Shown piece after piece: positions 23,914 through 32,912 of a DNA stretch of 64,000 nt; the first letter of the stretch is position 1, and every line of letters starts with the position of its first letter. A program made the translations under genes and the position numbers. The stretch lies in assembly GCF_947499265.1 (NCBI RefSeq), contig NZ_CANMNK010000003.1, positions 372,001 through 436,000 on the forward strand. Reading direction: 5' to 3'. The notes below the pieces were generated by a model. That model worked only from the letters and a program-made list of their open reading frames with translations, was not told the origin of the DNA and ran no database searches. Source of the DNA: an uncultured Roseobacter sp. (GTDB lineage: Bacteria; Pseudomonadota; Alphaproteobacteria; Rhodobacterales; Rhodobacteraceae).

Positions 23914-24921
23914 TCAGGTTTTGGACAGTTCCGCAAGCCTGCGCCCGGTGTCGATCATCCGGTTCGCAAAGCCCCATTCGTTGTCATACCAGCTGACAAC
24001 CCGCACCAGGCCGTCCTGAGTGACGCTGGTTTGTGGCGCGGCGAAGCTGGAAGAATGCGGATCGTGATTGTAGTCGATGGAGACGGTCGGGTCAGTTTCA
24101 TAGGACAGGATGCCCTTCAACTCACCTTCGGCGGCGGCCTTCATCGCGGCGTTGATGGCATCCTTGGTCGCTGGCTTTTCCGGCACAAAGGCCAGATCGA
24201 CAAGCGAGACATTGGGCGTCGGCACCCGCACGGCGGACCCTTCAAGGCGCCCCTCCAGGTGCGGCAGGACCAGCGAAATCGCTTTCGCGGCCCCGGTTGA
24301 TGTCGGCACCATCGACAGCGCCGCCGCACGCCCCCGGTAGAGGTCTTTGTGCGGTGCGTCATGGGATGGCTGATCGCCGGTATAGGCGTGAATGGTGGTC
24401 ATGTAGCCGGTCTTGATGCCGAATGCCTTGTCCAACACATAGGCCACCGGGGCGAGGCAATTCGTGGTGCAGGACGCGTTGGAGATCACGATATCATCCT
24501 TGCTCATGTCCTTGTGGTTCACACCATACACCACCGTGCGATCCGCCCCTGCCCCGGGTGCGGAAATCAGCACGCGGCGCGATCCGTTCTCAAGGTGTTG
24601 TGCTGCTTTTTCCCGTGCGGTGAAGAGCCCGGTGCACTCCATGGCAACGTCGACGCCATCCCAGGGCAATTCTGCCGGGTTGCGGATCGCCGTCACCTTG
24701 ATGGTCTGGCCGTTGACAACAAGCGCATCGCCTTTGACCTCCACATCCGCTTTGAAGCGGCCATGCACACTGTCATATTTCAGAAGATGCGCCAACGTTT
24801 CAGGCGATGACAGATCATTGATTGCGACGACTTCAACATCGTTGACCTCGTTTTCGACCAAAGCGCGCAACACGCCACGCCCGATGCGGCCAAAACCGTT
24901 AATTGCAACTGCGTGTGACAT
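23914..24921 (-). CDS. gap: Glyceraldehyde-3-phosphate dehydrogenase (type I)
   Basis: Oxidises glyceraldehyde-3-phosphate to 1,3-bisphosphoglycerate. The 335-aa protein has the Rossmann start INGFGRIGRG, the catalytic Cys in SNASCTTNCLAP and WYDNEWG near the C-terminus. Two ATG codons occur in tandem (24924 and 24921); the second is six bases after GGAGG and is preferred. It heads the operon with edd and eda, so it probably serves the lower pathway fed by KDPG aldolase. A second gap gene elsewhere is likely. Confidence 0.93.
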   Translation of the reverse strand: MSHAVAINGFGRIGRGVLRALVENEVNDVEVVAINDLSSPETLAHLLKYDSVHGRFKADVEVKGDALVVNGQTIKVTAIRNPAELPWDGVDVAMECTGLFTAREKAAQHLENGSRRVLISAPGAGADRTVVYGVNHKDMSKDDIVISNASCTTNCLAPVAYVLDKAFGIKTGYMTTIHAYTGDQPSHDAPHKDLYRGRAAALSMVPTSTGAAKAISLVLPHLEGRLEGSAVRVPTPNVSLVDLAFVPEKPATKDAINAAMKAAAEGELKGILSYETDPTVSIDYNHDPHSSSFAAPQTSVTQDGLVRVVSWYDNEWGFANRMIDTGRRLAELSKT

Positions 24922-24975
24922 CATCTTCCTCCAGAATTCTTCCTGCTCAGCGCATCAGACGCGCGAAAGGGCTTT

Positions 24976-24987
24976 GTTAGCGCTAAC
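24976..24987. promoter_or_regulatory. LacI-type palindromic operator upstream of gap-edd-eda
   Basis: GTTAGCGCTAAC is a perfect 12-base palindrome with the central CG step typical of LacI-family operators. It lies about 55 bases upstream of the gap start in the 222-base gap between frcK and gap. It suggests control of gap-edd-eda by a LacI-family regulator encoded elsewhere. I saw no second copy in the intergenic regions of the window. Confidence 0.55.
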
Positions 24988-25146
24988 GAACATATTCCAA
25001 CCGAAACATCAATGGCTGATTTTGCCGCAGACTGGGCTGGCATGGTAATTCGGTGGCATGATGCTTGTTCAACGTCCCAGTGACCGCAGACACCGCCAGC
25101 TTAGCACGAATTTGAGCCTAAGGCGCCACCTTATCGCGAATCGAGT

Positions 25147-25791
25147 TCAGGCGTCCGGACTGTCGTTTTCAAAGACGACATCACAGGGCAGGCTTTCGGA
25201 TAAAACGCGACGAGCATTTGGCAAATCATTCCCCTCGGCCCGGGCTATGGCATCCTCGGGTGCAAGGCCCTGATCCAACCAACGTTCGGTCAGTCTTTGC
25301 CGCAGGACCGGTTCGGGAACGGATAGCGCGATCCGCACATCCCAGAGCGACGAAAGATCGCGCCAATTTGGCGCGTCCAGCAACAGGTAATTGCCCTCGA
25401 CAATCACCGTATCGCAGGTTTCTGCCAGCACATCCGCGCCTGCAATCGCAATGTCACGAGATCGGTCAAACAGGGGGTAATACACCGGGTTGCCCGCGCC
25501 GAGCGCAGAGACCAGACGGGCAAACCCCGCCACATCAAATGTCTCCGGCGCGCCCTTGCGATGGCGCAATCCCATGCCGTCGAGCAGGCTATTATCCAGG
25601 TGAAACCCGTCCATCGGCACCACCTGCGCCGGGCTGCCCTGCTGCGTCAGATGATGCGCCAATTGCGCAGCCACAGTCGATTTACCGCTGCCGGGCGCAC
25701 CCGCCATCGCAACCAACCGACGCTCGGCCCTGCGCGGCGCGGCCAGGACATAGTCCGACAAGGCCGAAAGACTATTCAGTGAAACGCTCAA
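25147..25791 (-). CDS. frcK: P-loop sugar/nucleoside kinase-like protein FrcK
   Basis: A 214-aa P-loop protein of the uridine kinase/pantothenate kinase fold, with Walker A AGAPGSGKST at about residues 30-39, the substrate loop VPMDGFHLDN and VIVEGNYLLL. Homologues occur as the last gene of frcBCAK operons in rhizobia, where its kinase role is not firmly established; fructose phosphorylation has been proposed. The start appears to be TTG at 25791 overlapping the frcA stop, so translation is coupled. Function is inferred from context. Confidence 0.8.
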   Translation of the reverse strand: MSVSLNSLSALSDYVLAAPRRAERRLVAMAGAPGSGKSTVAAQLAHHLTQQGSPAQVVPMDGFHLDNSLLDGMGLRHRKGAPETFDVAGFARLVSALGAGNPVYYPLFDRSRDIAIAGADVLAETCDTVIVEGNYLLLDAPNWRDLSSLWDVRIALSVPEPVLRQRLTERWLDQGLAPEDAIARAEGNDLPNARRVLSESLPCDVVFENDSPDA

Positions 25792-26564
25792 GCGGCAACA
25801 GTCTCGGTAGGCGGTTCCTTGGCCCCTGTCATAAAGGCCACGGCGTCCGACATCGTGTAGTCCTTGGGATCAATCACACAGAGGCGTTTGCCCAGACGGT
25901 GCACGTGGATGCGGTCGGCAACCTCAAAGACATGCGGCATGTTGTGACTGATCAGGATGATCGGGATGCCGCGCGATTTCACATCCATGATCAGTTCCAG
26001 CACCCGGCGGGATTCCTTTACCCCCAAGGCAGCTGTCGGCTCATCCAGAATGATCACTTTCGAGCCAAAAGCCGCAGCCCGCGCAACAGCAACCCCCTGC
26101 CGCTGACCGCCTGAGAGCGTCTCAACCGCCTGGTTGATGTTCTGAATGGTCATCAGTCCAAGTTCCGTCAACTTGTCACGGGCCAGACGTTCCATCTCCG
26201 CGCGGTCCAGCTGGCGCAACCATTTGCCCCGAAACCCCGGTTTGCGGATTTCGCGGCCCATGAACATATTGTCCGCAATCGACAGGGCAGGCGACATCGC
26301 CAATGTCTGGTAAACCGTTTCGATCCCCTCATTGCGGGCATCAATGGGCGATGTGAAATTGACCCGCTTGCCCTCCAGCCAGACCTCGCCCTCGTCCGGG
26401 ATCACGGCGCCGGAAACCGCCTTGATCAGCGAGGATTTACCCGCGCCATTGTCGCCAATCACTGCGAGTATTTCGCCCGGCATCAGATCGAAATCACAAT
26501 GATCCAATGCCGTGACCTTGCCGTAGCGTTTGACGAGGTTGCGGCCTTTGAGAATGGGTTCCAT
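25788..26564 (-). CDS. frcA: Fructose-type ABC transporter ATPase
   Basis: A single-domain 258-aa CUT2-family ATPase, half the length of RbsA-type tandem proteins, as expected for FrcA. Walker A is GDNGAGKSS, signature LSGGQRQGV, Walker B VIILDEPTAALG and the switch His is in LISHNM. The ATG at 26564 overlaps the frcC stop by one base (TGATG). It energises import through an FrcC dimer. Confidence 0.9.
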   Translation of the reverse strand: MEPILKGRNLVKRYGKVTALDHCDFDLMPGEILAVIGDNGAGKSSLIKAVSGAVIPDEGEVWLEGKRVNFTSPIDARNEGIETVYQTLAMSPALSIADNMFMGREIRKPGFRGKWLRQLDRAEMERLARDKLTELGLMTIQNINQAVETLSGGQRQGVAVARAAAFGSKVIILDEPTAALGVKESRRVLELIMDVKSRGIPIILISHNMPHVFEVADRIHVHRLGKRLCVIDPKDYTMSDAVAFMTGAKEPPTETVAA

Positions 26565-27637
26565 CACACCGATACCTTTCTGATCCATTGATCCACGCCC
26601 ACGGCGGCAATGATAAGCACGCCGATCAGCAGATAGGTCCATTGCGCATCCGCCCCCAGCAGGCGCAGGCCCAGCGTAAAGACCCCGACGATCAGCGCAC
26701 CAAAGAGCGTGCCCATGATGGAGCCACGTCCGCCGAAGAGTGAAATCCCGCCAATCACCACGGCGGTGATGCTTTCGATATTGGCCAACTGGCCGGAGGT
26801 GGGCGACACCGATCCGATGCGCCCGACCAGCGCCCAGCCCGCAAAGGCGCAGATCAGCCCCGCAAGCATATAGACGGAGATCAGCGTTTTCTTGACGTCC
26901 ACGCCCGACAGTTCCGCCGCCTCCGGATCATCACCGACGGCATAGACATGCCGCCCCCAGGCCGTGTGTTTGAGGGCATAGGCCAGGACAAAGACCAGTA
27001 GCAGCATGAAGACGACGCCGAAGGTCAGCCGCGCCCCGCCCAGTTGAATGGTGTTGCCGAAGAATTGCAAAAGCGGCGCTTCCGCTTCGATCTCCTGCGA
27101 GCGGATCGTTTCATTGGCGGAGTAGAGGAAATTGGTGGCCAGAACGATCTGCCACATGCCCAGCGTCACGATGAAGGGGGGCAGCTTGACGCGCGCCACC
27201 AGCCAGCCGTTGATAAAGCCGATCAGGGTACCGCAGAGCAGACCGCAGGCGACGGAGATCTCGACCGGGATGCCATATCGGAAGGTGAATTGGCCCATCA
27301 CCACCGAAGACATCACCATGATAGCGCCAACACTGAGATCAATCCCGGCGGTCAGGATCACGAGGCTTTGCGCCGCCGCGACGATGCCGACGATCTGCAC
27401 CTGTTGCAGGATCAACGTGAGCGCGAAGGGCGAAAAGAACTTGGTGCCCAGCAGCAGCCCAAAGATCACAATCGATGCAATCAAAACGATCAACGGCACC
27501 AGCGAGGGGTTCACATGCAGCAGGTGCTGGATTGTCCCGACAAACCCGCGGTGCGTGTCTTCGAATGCCGCCACCGCTTCGGGGCTTTTCTTCAACTCGC
27601 TCTCGAATTCTTGCGTTTTTCCCGATGCCTCAGACAC
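26564..27637 (-). CDS. frcC: Fructose-type ABC transporter permease
   Basis: An RbsC-like CUT2 permease of 357 aa with a charged N-terminal tail and about eight to ten hydrophobic segments beginning near residue 45. The motif ILTAGIDLSVGAIM is the family signature. The ATG at 27676 has no ribosome-binding site, whereas the GTG at 27637 is preceded by GGAGGGGG and matches FrcC length, so GTG is chosen. It is separated from frcB by 126 bases containing a hairpin. Confidence 0.88.
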   Translation of the reverse strand: MSEASGKTQEFESELKKSPEAVAAFEDTHRGFVGTIQHLLHVNPSLVPLIVLIASIVIFGLLLGTKFFSPFALTLILQQVQIVGIVAAAQSLVILTAGIDLSVGAIMVMSSVVMGQFTFRYGIPVEISVACGLLCGTLIGFINGWLVARVKLPPFIVTLGMWQIVLATNFLYSANETIRSQEIEAEAPLLQFFGNTIQLGGARLTFGVVFMLLLVFVLAYALKHTAWGRHVYAVGDDPEAAELSGVDVKKTLISVYMLAGLICAFAGWALVGRIGSVSPTSGQLANIESITAVVIGGISLFGGRGSIMGTLFGALIVGVFTLGLRLLGADAQWTYLLIGVLIIAAVGVDQWIRKVSV

Positions 27638-27725
27638 GAGATCCCCCTCCCATTCAACGGGTGCTGGCCCATCCATTTGTTGTGATAGTGTGACAGACCG
27701 GAACGAAATTGTCGCGGTCGGATGC

Positions 27726-27757
27726 GGCGCGCGCTGTCACGCACGCCACATTTTTTT
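27726..27757 (+). terminator. Hairpin with T-run between frcB and frcC
   Basis: GGCGCGCG (27726-27733) pairs with CGCACGCC (27740-27747) around a six-base loop, followed by ACA and seven T residues on the plus strand. On the plus strand this has the form of an intrinsic terminator, although no plus-strand gene reaches it. For the minus-strand frc transcript it is a stem without a T-run, which could stabilise frcB mRNA. It may therefore stop antisense transcripts running through frcA/frcC. Confidence 0.45.
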
Positions 27758-27763
27758 ATAGGT

Positions 27764-28789
27764 TTAGCCCCAGCAGAGGTCTTTGCCTTCGGAGACAGAG
27801 ATTGACTCAACCCCATCGGCGGGCGCATCTGTCACAAGAGCGACACCTGTGTCAAAGAATGCCTTGCCCGGTGTCGGTTCCGGCTTCACGCCTTCGTCTG
27901 CCCATTTCTTGATGGCTTCAACACCCAGCGAGGCCATCAGCAGCGGGTATTGCTGTGATGTCGCGCCGATCACGCCATCCGCCACGTTCTGCACACCGGG
28001 GCAGCCGCCATCGACGGAAACAATCAGCACTTCCTTTTCGCGCCCGATGGCCTTCAGCGCTTCATAGGCGCCAGCAGCCGCGGGTTCGTTGATCGTGTGC
28101 ACAACGTTGATCGACGGGTCCCGCGCCAGCAGGTTTTCCATCGCACGACGGCCGCCTTCTTCGTTGCCGTCGGTCACGTCACTGCCAACAATACGGGCAT
28201 CACTTTCATCGCCGATCACATTTGGATCTGCCAGATCAATGCCAAAACCATCGAGGAATCCCTGGTTGCGCAACACGTCAACGGTGGGCTGGCTCACGTT
28301 CAGGTCGAGGGTCGCAATCTTCGCGCTGTCCGCCGCATCGCCCAGTTGCGCCCGCGCCCATTCGCCGATCAGAACCCCGGCCTTGTAGTTGTCTGTAGCA
28401 AAGGTTGCATCCGCTGCATCGATTGGCTCCAGCGGCGTGTCGAGCGCGATCACCAGAAGGCCTGCATCCCGCGCCTGGGTTACCGCCGACACGATGGAAG
28501 AGGTGTCTGATGCCGTGATCAGGATGCCCTTGGCCCCGTCCAGAATGCAGGTCTCAATCGCCTGAACCTGGGTTTCATGATCGCCATCCACTTTACCGGC
28601 AAACGCCTTCAAGGTCATGCCAAGCTCCGCGGCCTTGGCCTCGGCACCCTCTTTCATTTTCACAAAGAACGGATTGGTGTCTGTCTTGGTGATCAGGCAA
28701 GCGGTCACGTCGTCGGCCGCAAATGCAGCGCCGCTTGTTGCGCCCAATGCGCTCAGACCAAGGATTGTGCTGGCGAGAAGTTTTTTCAT
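27764..28789 (-). CDS. frcB: Fructose-type ABC transporter periplasmic binding protein
   Basis: A 341-aa periplasmic binding protein of the ribose/fructose (PBP1) family. The Sec signal peptide ([15 protein letters not shown], cleavage after AFA near residue 24) is followed by the family start [16 protein letters not shown]. The start has a strong GGGAGGAAA ribosome-binding site. It is the promoter-proximal gene of frcBCAK, divergent from frcR. The substrate could be fructose, ribose or mannose; fructose is inferred from FrcK and the polyol operon. Confidence 0.9.
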   Translation of the reverse strand: MKKLLASTILGLSALGATSGAAFAADDVTACLITKTDTNPFFVKMKEGAEAKAAELGMTLKAFAGKVDGDHETQVQAIETCILDGAKGILITASDTSSIVSAVTQARDAGLLVIALDTPLEPIDAADATFATDNYKAGVLIGEWARAQLGDAADSAKIATLDLNVSQPTVDVLRNQGFLDGFGIDLADPNVIGDESDARIVGSDVTDGNEEGGRRAMENLLARDPSINVVHTINEPAAAGAYEALKAIGREKEVLIVSVDGGCPGVQNVADGVIGATSQQYPLLMASLGVEAIKKWADEGVKPEPTPGKAFFDTGVALVTDAPADGVESISVSEGKDLCWG

Positions 28790-28902
28790 GTTTTCCTCCC
28801 AAGGAAACTAAAAAATTGTTTTGCTTGAGACGCTGGCAGCGCGCCTCCCCTGCGGAATCCTCCCCAACAGGTCTCGGTTAAGACACATCATTTCAGAACG
28901 GC

Positions 28903-28931
28903 TGTCAATAAATAAATAAACTTGATTTATT
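28903..28931. promoter_or_regulatory. frcB promoter -35 element and candidate FrcR operator
   Basis: On the minus strand a consensus -35 hexamer TTGACA occupies 28908-28903 in front of frcB; a -10 box is weak. Immediately upstream is AATAAAT-aaacttg-ATTTATT (28911-28931), an AT-rich inverted repeat with seven-base arms in otherwise GC-rich DNA, and AATAAAT is repeated once more at 28907-28913. This lies between divergent frcB and frcR and fits a ROK-regulator operator. Confidence 0.5.
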
Positions 28932-28962
28932 AATTCGAAAAGTCGATATTGCCCAAGTAAAT

Positions 28963-30180
28963 ATGAGTATGGGCGACCTTATGGATGGCAACAAGGTCAA
29001 GGGATTGAGCAGCGGCGTGAACCAGCGCGGGGTGCGCAATTATAACGAGCGCCTGCTGCTTTCCATGTTCATGCGCCATGGTGCACTGCCCGGCAGCGAC
29101 CTTGCCCGTATGGCTGGCCTGTCCCCTCAAACCGTCTCCGTGATCCTGCGCAAGCTGGAAAAAGACGGCCTTTTGGCGCGGGGTGCGCCGCAGCGGGGCA
29201 AGGTGGGCAAGCCGTCTATTCCAATGGATCTCTCAGCGGAGGGCGTCTTTTCCTTTGGGCTTAAAATCGGGCGGCGCAGTGCGGAGCTGTTGCTGCTCAA
29301 TTTCAAGGGGGACGTGATCAAGCAACTGCATCTCTCCTACCCCTACCCTTTGCCCGAAACAGTGTTTGGATTTCTCGAAGATGGCATTGACCAGCTGATG
29401 GAGGAGATGAGTGCCGCTCAGCAAAACCGGATTTGCGGGATCGGCGTCGCCTCCCCGTTCGAACTTTGGAAGTGGCACGATCTCTCAGGTCCACCGGTCG
29501 AGGATTTCAGCTCCTGGAAAGACATCCATTTTGCCGAAGAGGTGGCCAAGTTCAGCACCCTGCCAATTTTTGTATGCAACGACGCAACGGCGGCCTGCCG
29601 GGCGGAACACCTTTACGGGCTGGGCAAAGAGTATCGCGACTACGCCTATTTCTACATCGGTTCGTTCATCGGCGGCGGCGTGGTGCTGAACCACACGGTT
29701 TTTGAGGGCAATCAGGGCAATGCCGGGGCATTAGGGTCGTTGCGCACAACGGGCCCGCTTGGCGAGAGCCGTCAGTTGATCGATGTGGCCTCGCTGCATC
29801 TGCTTGAAGGCCGGCTTGTCGAAGTCGGGCTTGATCCCAAGCAGCTCTGGCAGATGCCGCAGAATTGGGAGGCCCTGTCGCGCTATGTGGATCCGTGGAT
29901 CGGTGAAACCGCCCAGGAACTGGCCAAGGCCGCACTCTCCATTTGCTCCGTCATTGATTTCGAGGCGATCCTCATCGATGGCGCCTTCCCGGACGCTGTG
30001 CGCACGGAACTGGTGGACCGCGTGCGCCGCTATCTGATCACTCAGGACACCCGCGGTCTGCTGGCCCCACGGATCGAAGCGGGCGACATCGGCTTTAACG
30101 CGCGCGCAATCGGCGCCGCCAGCGGGCCAATTTTTTCGCAATTCTTCCTGAACACCAACGCCGGTCTGTCCTCGGTCTGA
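28963..30180 (+). CDS. frcR: ROK-family transcriptional regulator of the frc operon
   Basis: A 405-aa NagC/XylR-type ROK protein. An N-terminal winged helix (about residues 25-85, with GSDLARMAGLSPQTVS) is followed by an actin-like ATPase/sugar-kinase fold (VCNDATAACRAEH, FIGGGVV, the glycine-rich NAGALGS). It is divergent from frcBCAK and probably represses it, with fructose or a related sugar as inducer. Three in-frame ATGs lie close together (28963, 28969, 28981) and none has a strong ribosome-binding site, so the exact start is uncertain. It converges on the dehydrogenase gene with four bases between stops. Confidence 0.85.
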   Translation: MSMGDLMDGNKVKGLSSGVNQRGVRNYNERLLLSMFMRHGALPGSDLARMAGLSPQTVSVILRKLEKDGLLARGAPQRGKVGKPSIPMDLSAEGVFSFGLKIGRRSAELLLLNFKGDVIKQLHLSYPYPLPETVFGFLEDGIDQLMEEMSAAQQNRICGIGVASPFELWKWHDLSGPPVEDFSSWKDIHFAEEVAKFSTLPIFVCNDATAACRAEHLYGLGKEYRDYAYFYIGSFIGGGVVLNHTVFEGNQGNAGALGSLRTTGPLGESRQLIDVASLHLLEGRLVEVGLDPKQLWQMPQNWEALSRYVDPWIGETAQELAKAALSICSVIDFEAILIDGAFPDAVRTELVDRVRRYLITQDTRGLLAPRIEAGDIGFNARAIGAASGPIFSQFFLNTNAGLSSV

Positions 30181-30184
30181 CGGC

Positions 30185-31336
30185 TCAGACTGCCCGTTGC
30201 ATGGCCTGAACAAGCGCCCCAGTGCTCAATACGCAGGGGTTCGCCTTCATGGAGGATGCTCCGGCGGCCTCTCGCGCAATGGCTTCCAGATCGGTCTCTG
30301 GCGTCAGCCACTGCGCCAGTCGCGGCACTTTCCAGCTGTCCAGGAGTGTGGGCAGATCCTCAAAAACAGTCGTCGCATCAAGTTCAAAGGCATCTCCCAA
30401 CCACTGCGCCACCGCCTCGAAACGCGACAGATCAGCCCCGGCCTCGGCGATGGCCTGCGCGTTGGCGGCCAGCACGGGGCCCATCAAACGCCCACAAATC
30501 AACCCATGCGGCGCCCCAAGACGTCCGCCCAACACCCCCGCCAACCCGTGTACGGCGCCCAGCCCGGCATTGGCCAGCGCCAACCCGCCCGAGAGGCTGA
30601 CAAAGGCCATGTCATCCCGGGCCTGAATGTCTTCCCCTTTTGAAAGCCTCGCCAGCGCCATGGCCCCCAGCGGTATCGCCGACCGGCACAAAGCATCGGT
30701 GAGCGGGTTCGCCCGATGCGACAGAAAGGGTTCGATCACCTGTGTCAGCGCATCCAGACCCGACGCCAGCGTTTGCGCGCGCGGTGCGCCGTCCGTCAAC
30801 GCCGCATCAATGATCGCAACATCCGGCACCATGCGGTCGTCGCGCAGGCTGACCTTGCGCCCGGCCTGCGGCACCGCAATCACCGCGTTTTTCGTCACCT
30901 CCGCACCGGTCCCGGCAGTTGTCGGCACAGCGATGAATGGCAAGGGATCCGCATGCAGCGGCTTGGCCGCGCCGACGCCTTCGAGATGATCCATGACGGC
31001 GCCAGTTCCCGCAGTCAAAGCGGCCACGGCCTTGCCCAGATCGAGCACCGCACCACCACCAACGGCAACCACGACCTCTGCGTCCAAGGCGCGCGCTTGC
31101 TGCAACGCCTGTTCGACACCCGATACGGTTGGCTCGCCTGAATTGAAAACCGATGTGACCTCGGCGCCCATGCTGTGCAGTTCTTCGGTCAAGGCGTCGA
31201 CCCAAGGCACCGACCGACCACGCACCAGCAAGACCCGTTTGCCATGCGCAACTGTACGCTGCGCTGTTTGTGTGCGCACCCCACGGCCAAACTCGATCCG
31301 TCCCGGCGACAGGAAGCTGAACGGCGGCAGGCTCAA
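30185..31336 (-). CDS. Iron-containing-type alcohol dehydrogenase (class III/IV)
   Basis: NAD(P)-dependent Fe-ADH family protein (PF00465-like). It shows the nucleotide site [30 protein letters not shown], and the C-terminal His block [19 protein letters not shown]. The first metal motif reads DALTQVIEP where classical members such as FucO have DALTHAIE, so one metal-ligand His is replaced by Gln. The likely start is TTG at 31336, overlapping the glpK stop, giving 383 aa, the family norm. Coupling to glpK suggests a role in glycerol or related diol metabolism, but the substrate is unknown. Confidence 0.8.
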   Translation of the reverse strand: MSLPPFSFLSPGRIEFGRGVRTQTAQRTVAHGKRVLLVRGRSVPWVDALTEELHSMGAEVTSVFNSGEPTVSGVEQALQQARALDAEVVVAVGGGAVLDLGKAVAALTAGTGAVMDHLEGVGAAKPLHADPLPFIAVPTTAGTGAEVTKNAVIAVPQAGRKVSLRDDRMVPDVAIIDAALTDGAPRAQTLASGLDALTQVIEPFLSHRANPLTDALCRSAIPLGAMALARLSKGEDIQARDDMAFVSLSGGLALANAGLGAVHGLAGVLGGRLGAPHGLICGRLMGPVLAANAQAIAEAGADLSRFEAVAQWLGDAFELDATTVFEDLPTLLDSWKVPRLAQWLTPETDLEAIAREAAGASSMKANPCVLSTGALVQAMQRAV

Positions 31337-32820
31337 AAGCTCATCGTCGCCGCCACCGCGCGTTTCCAGGCGGCATATTTTTGATCGCGATCTGTGGCCT
31401 CCATTTTCGGCGCAAATTGCTGCTCCAGCGCCCAGCTTTTGGAAAAGCCGTCCTGGTCCGGGTACAAACCCGCGCGCTGCCCCGCAAGCCACGCCGCGCC
31501 AAGCGCCGTTGTTTCCAAAACCTGCGGACGGTCCACCGGCGCGCCGATGATGTCGGACAGAAACTGCATCGCCCAGTCAGAAGCGGACATGCCCCCGTCG
31601 ACGCGCAAGGTGGCCCCCGCCCCTTCGCCCTGCCAGTCGGCCTGCATCGCCTCCAGCAAGTCGCGGGTTTGATAGCCCACGCTTTCCAACGCGGCTTTGG
31701 CGTATTCCTCCGGGCCGGAATTCCGGGTCAGACCAAAGACCGCGCCGCGGCATTCCGCATTCCAATAGGGCGCGCCCAGCCCAACAAAGGCCGGCACCAG
31801 CACCACGTTCTGATGGGGGTCCGCTTTTTCGGCCAGCGGCTGCGTTTCAGCCGCCTCCCGGATGATCTTGAGCCCGTCACGCAGCCATTGCACCACCGCG
31901 CCCGCCACAAAAATGGACCCCTCAAGCGCATAGGTCGGCTTGCCGTCAAACTGATAGGCAATGGTGGTCAGCAGGCGGTTGTTGGAGGTCACGGCAGTCT
32001 CACCCGTGTTCAAAAGCGCGAAACACCCGGTGCCATAGGTCGATTTCAACATGCCCGGTTCAAAACAGGCCTGACCAATCGTAGCGGCCTGCTGGTCCCC
32101 GGCAACGCCCAGAATGGGGACCTCGCGCCCAAAGAGATCAGCGCGCGTCATGCCGAAGTCGGCCGCACAATCCTTCACCTCCGGCAGCATTTCCTGTGGG
32201 ATATCAAAGAGGTCGCAGATCGACGTGCTCCAGCGCCCTTTGTGAATGTCGTAAAGCAGCGTGCGTGCCGCATTGGTAGCATCGGTCACATGCGCCGCAC
32301 CGCCGGTCAGCTTCCAGATCAGGAAGCTGTCAACCGTGCCAAAGAGCAACTCGCCCTTGCGCGCCCGGTCGCGCGCGCCGTCCACATGGTCCAGAATCCA
32401 TTTCAGCTTTGTGCCCGAAAAATACGGGTCCGCCAGCAGGCCGGTCTTGGCCGTGATCATCTTGTCATGACCAGCCTCGCGGAGTTCGCGACAATAATCC
32501 GCCGTGCGCCTGTCCTGCCAGACGATGGCATTGTGGATCGGCTTGCCGGTGTCTTTCTCCCAGACCACGACGGTTTCGCGTTGGTTGGTGATGCCAATGG
32601 CGGCGATGTCATCCGGCCCCAGGCCCGCCTTCTCGATGGCGGCGCGGCATGTTCCGGCAGTTGTCGACCACAGATCACCCGGGTCATGTTCCACCCAGCC
32701 GCTGTCGGGGAAATGCTGTGGGAATTCTTCCTGCGCACTGGCTTTGATCGCCATATCGGCGTCGAAAATGATTGCACGTGAGGAGGTCGTCCCCTGGTCG
32801 ATCGCAAGAATATGGGTCAT
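31333..32820 (-). CDS. glpK: Glycerol kinase
   Basis: Phosphorylates glycerol to sn-glycerol-3-phosphate for GlpD. The 495-aa FGGY-family kinase begins [14 protein letters not shown] and contains [18 protein letters not shown] and the C-terminal RVDGGMSAS block. It is separated from glpV by an intrinsic terminator and may have its own promoter or depend on read-through. It overlaps the following dehydrogenase gene. Confidence 0.95.
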   Translation of the reverse strand: MTHILAIDQGTTSSRAIIFDADMAIKASAQEEFPQHFPDSGWVEHDPGDLWSTTAGTCRAAIEKAGLGPDDIAAIGITNQRETVVVWEKDTGKPIHNAIVWQDRRTADYCRELREAGHDKMITAKTGLLADPYFSGTKLKWILDHVDGARDRARKGELLFGTVDSFLIWKLTGGAAHVTDATNAARTLLYDIHKGRWSTSICDLFDIPQEMLPEVKDCAADFGMTRADLFGREVPILGVAGDQQAATIGQACFEPGMLKSTYGTGCFALLNTGETAVTSNNRLLTTIAYQFDGKPTYALEGSIFVAGAVVQWLRDGLKIIREAAETQPLAEKADPHQNVVLVPAFVGLGAPYWNAECRGAVFGLTRNSGPEEYAKAALESVGYQTRDLLEAMQADWQGEGAGATLRVDGGMSASDWAMQFLSDIIGAPVDRPQVLETTALGAAWLAGQRAGLYPDQDGFSKSWALEQQFAPKMEATDRDQKYAAWKRAVAATMSF

Positions 32821-32864
32821 GGCCGCCCCCGGATGTTGTGATGTCTATCAGGCAAATCTGCCCG

Positions 32865-32899
32865 AAAAAATGGCCGGGGCGCAAGCGTGCGCCCCGGCC
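32865..32899 (-). terminator. Intrinsic terminator after glpV
   Basis: On the minus strand a perfect 12-base GC-rich stem (arms 32888-32899 and 32872-32883, four-base loop) is followed by ATTTTTT. It lies 14 bases after the glpV stop and 45 bases before the glpK start. It should end most transcripts of the long glpD-glpV operon and so keep kinase expression separate. Confidence 0.85.
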
Positions 32900-32912
32900 G
32901 AAGGTCAAAGAC

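Noticed and set aside
28907-28917. Short tandem repeat or CRISPR-like array
   Set aside because: Only overlapping AATA units occur, with no spacers or longer repeats.
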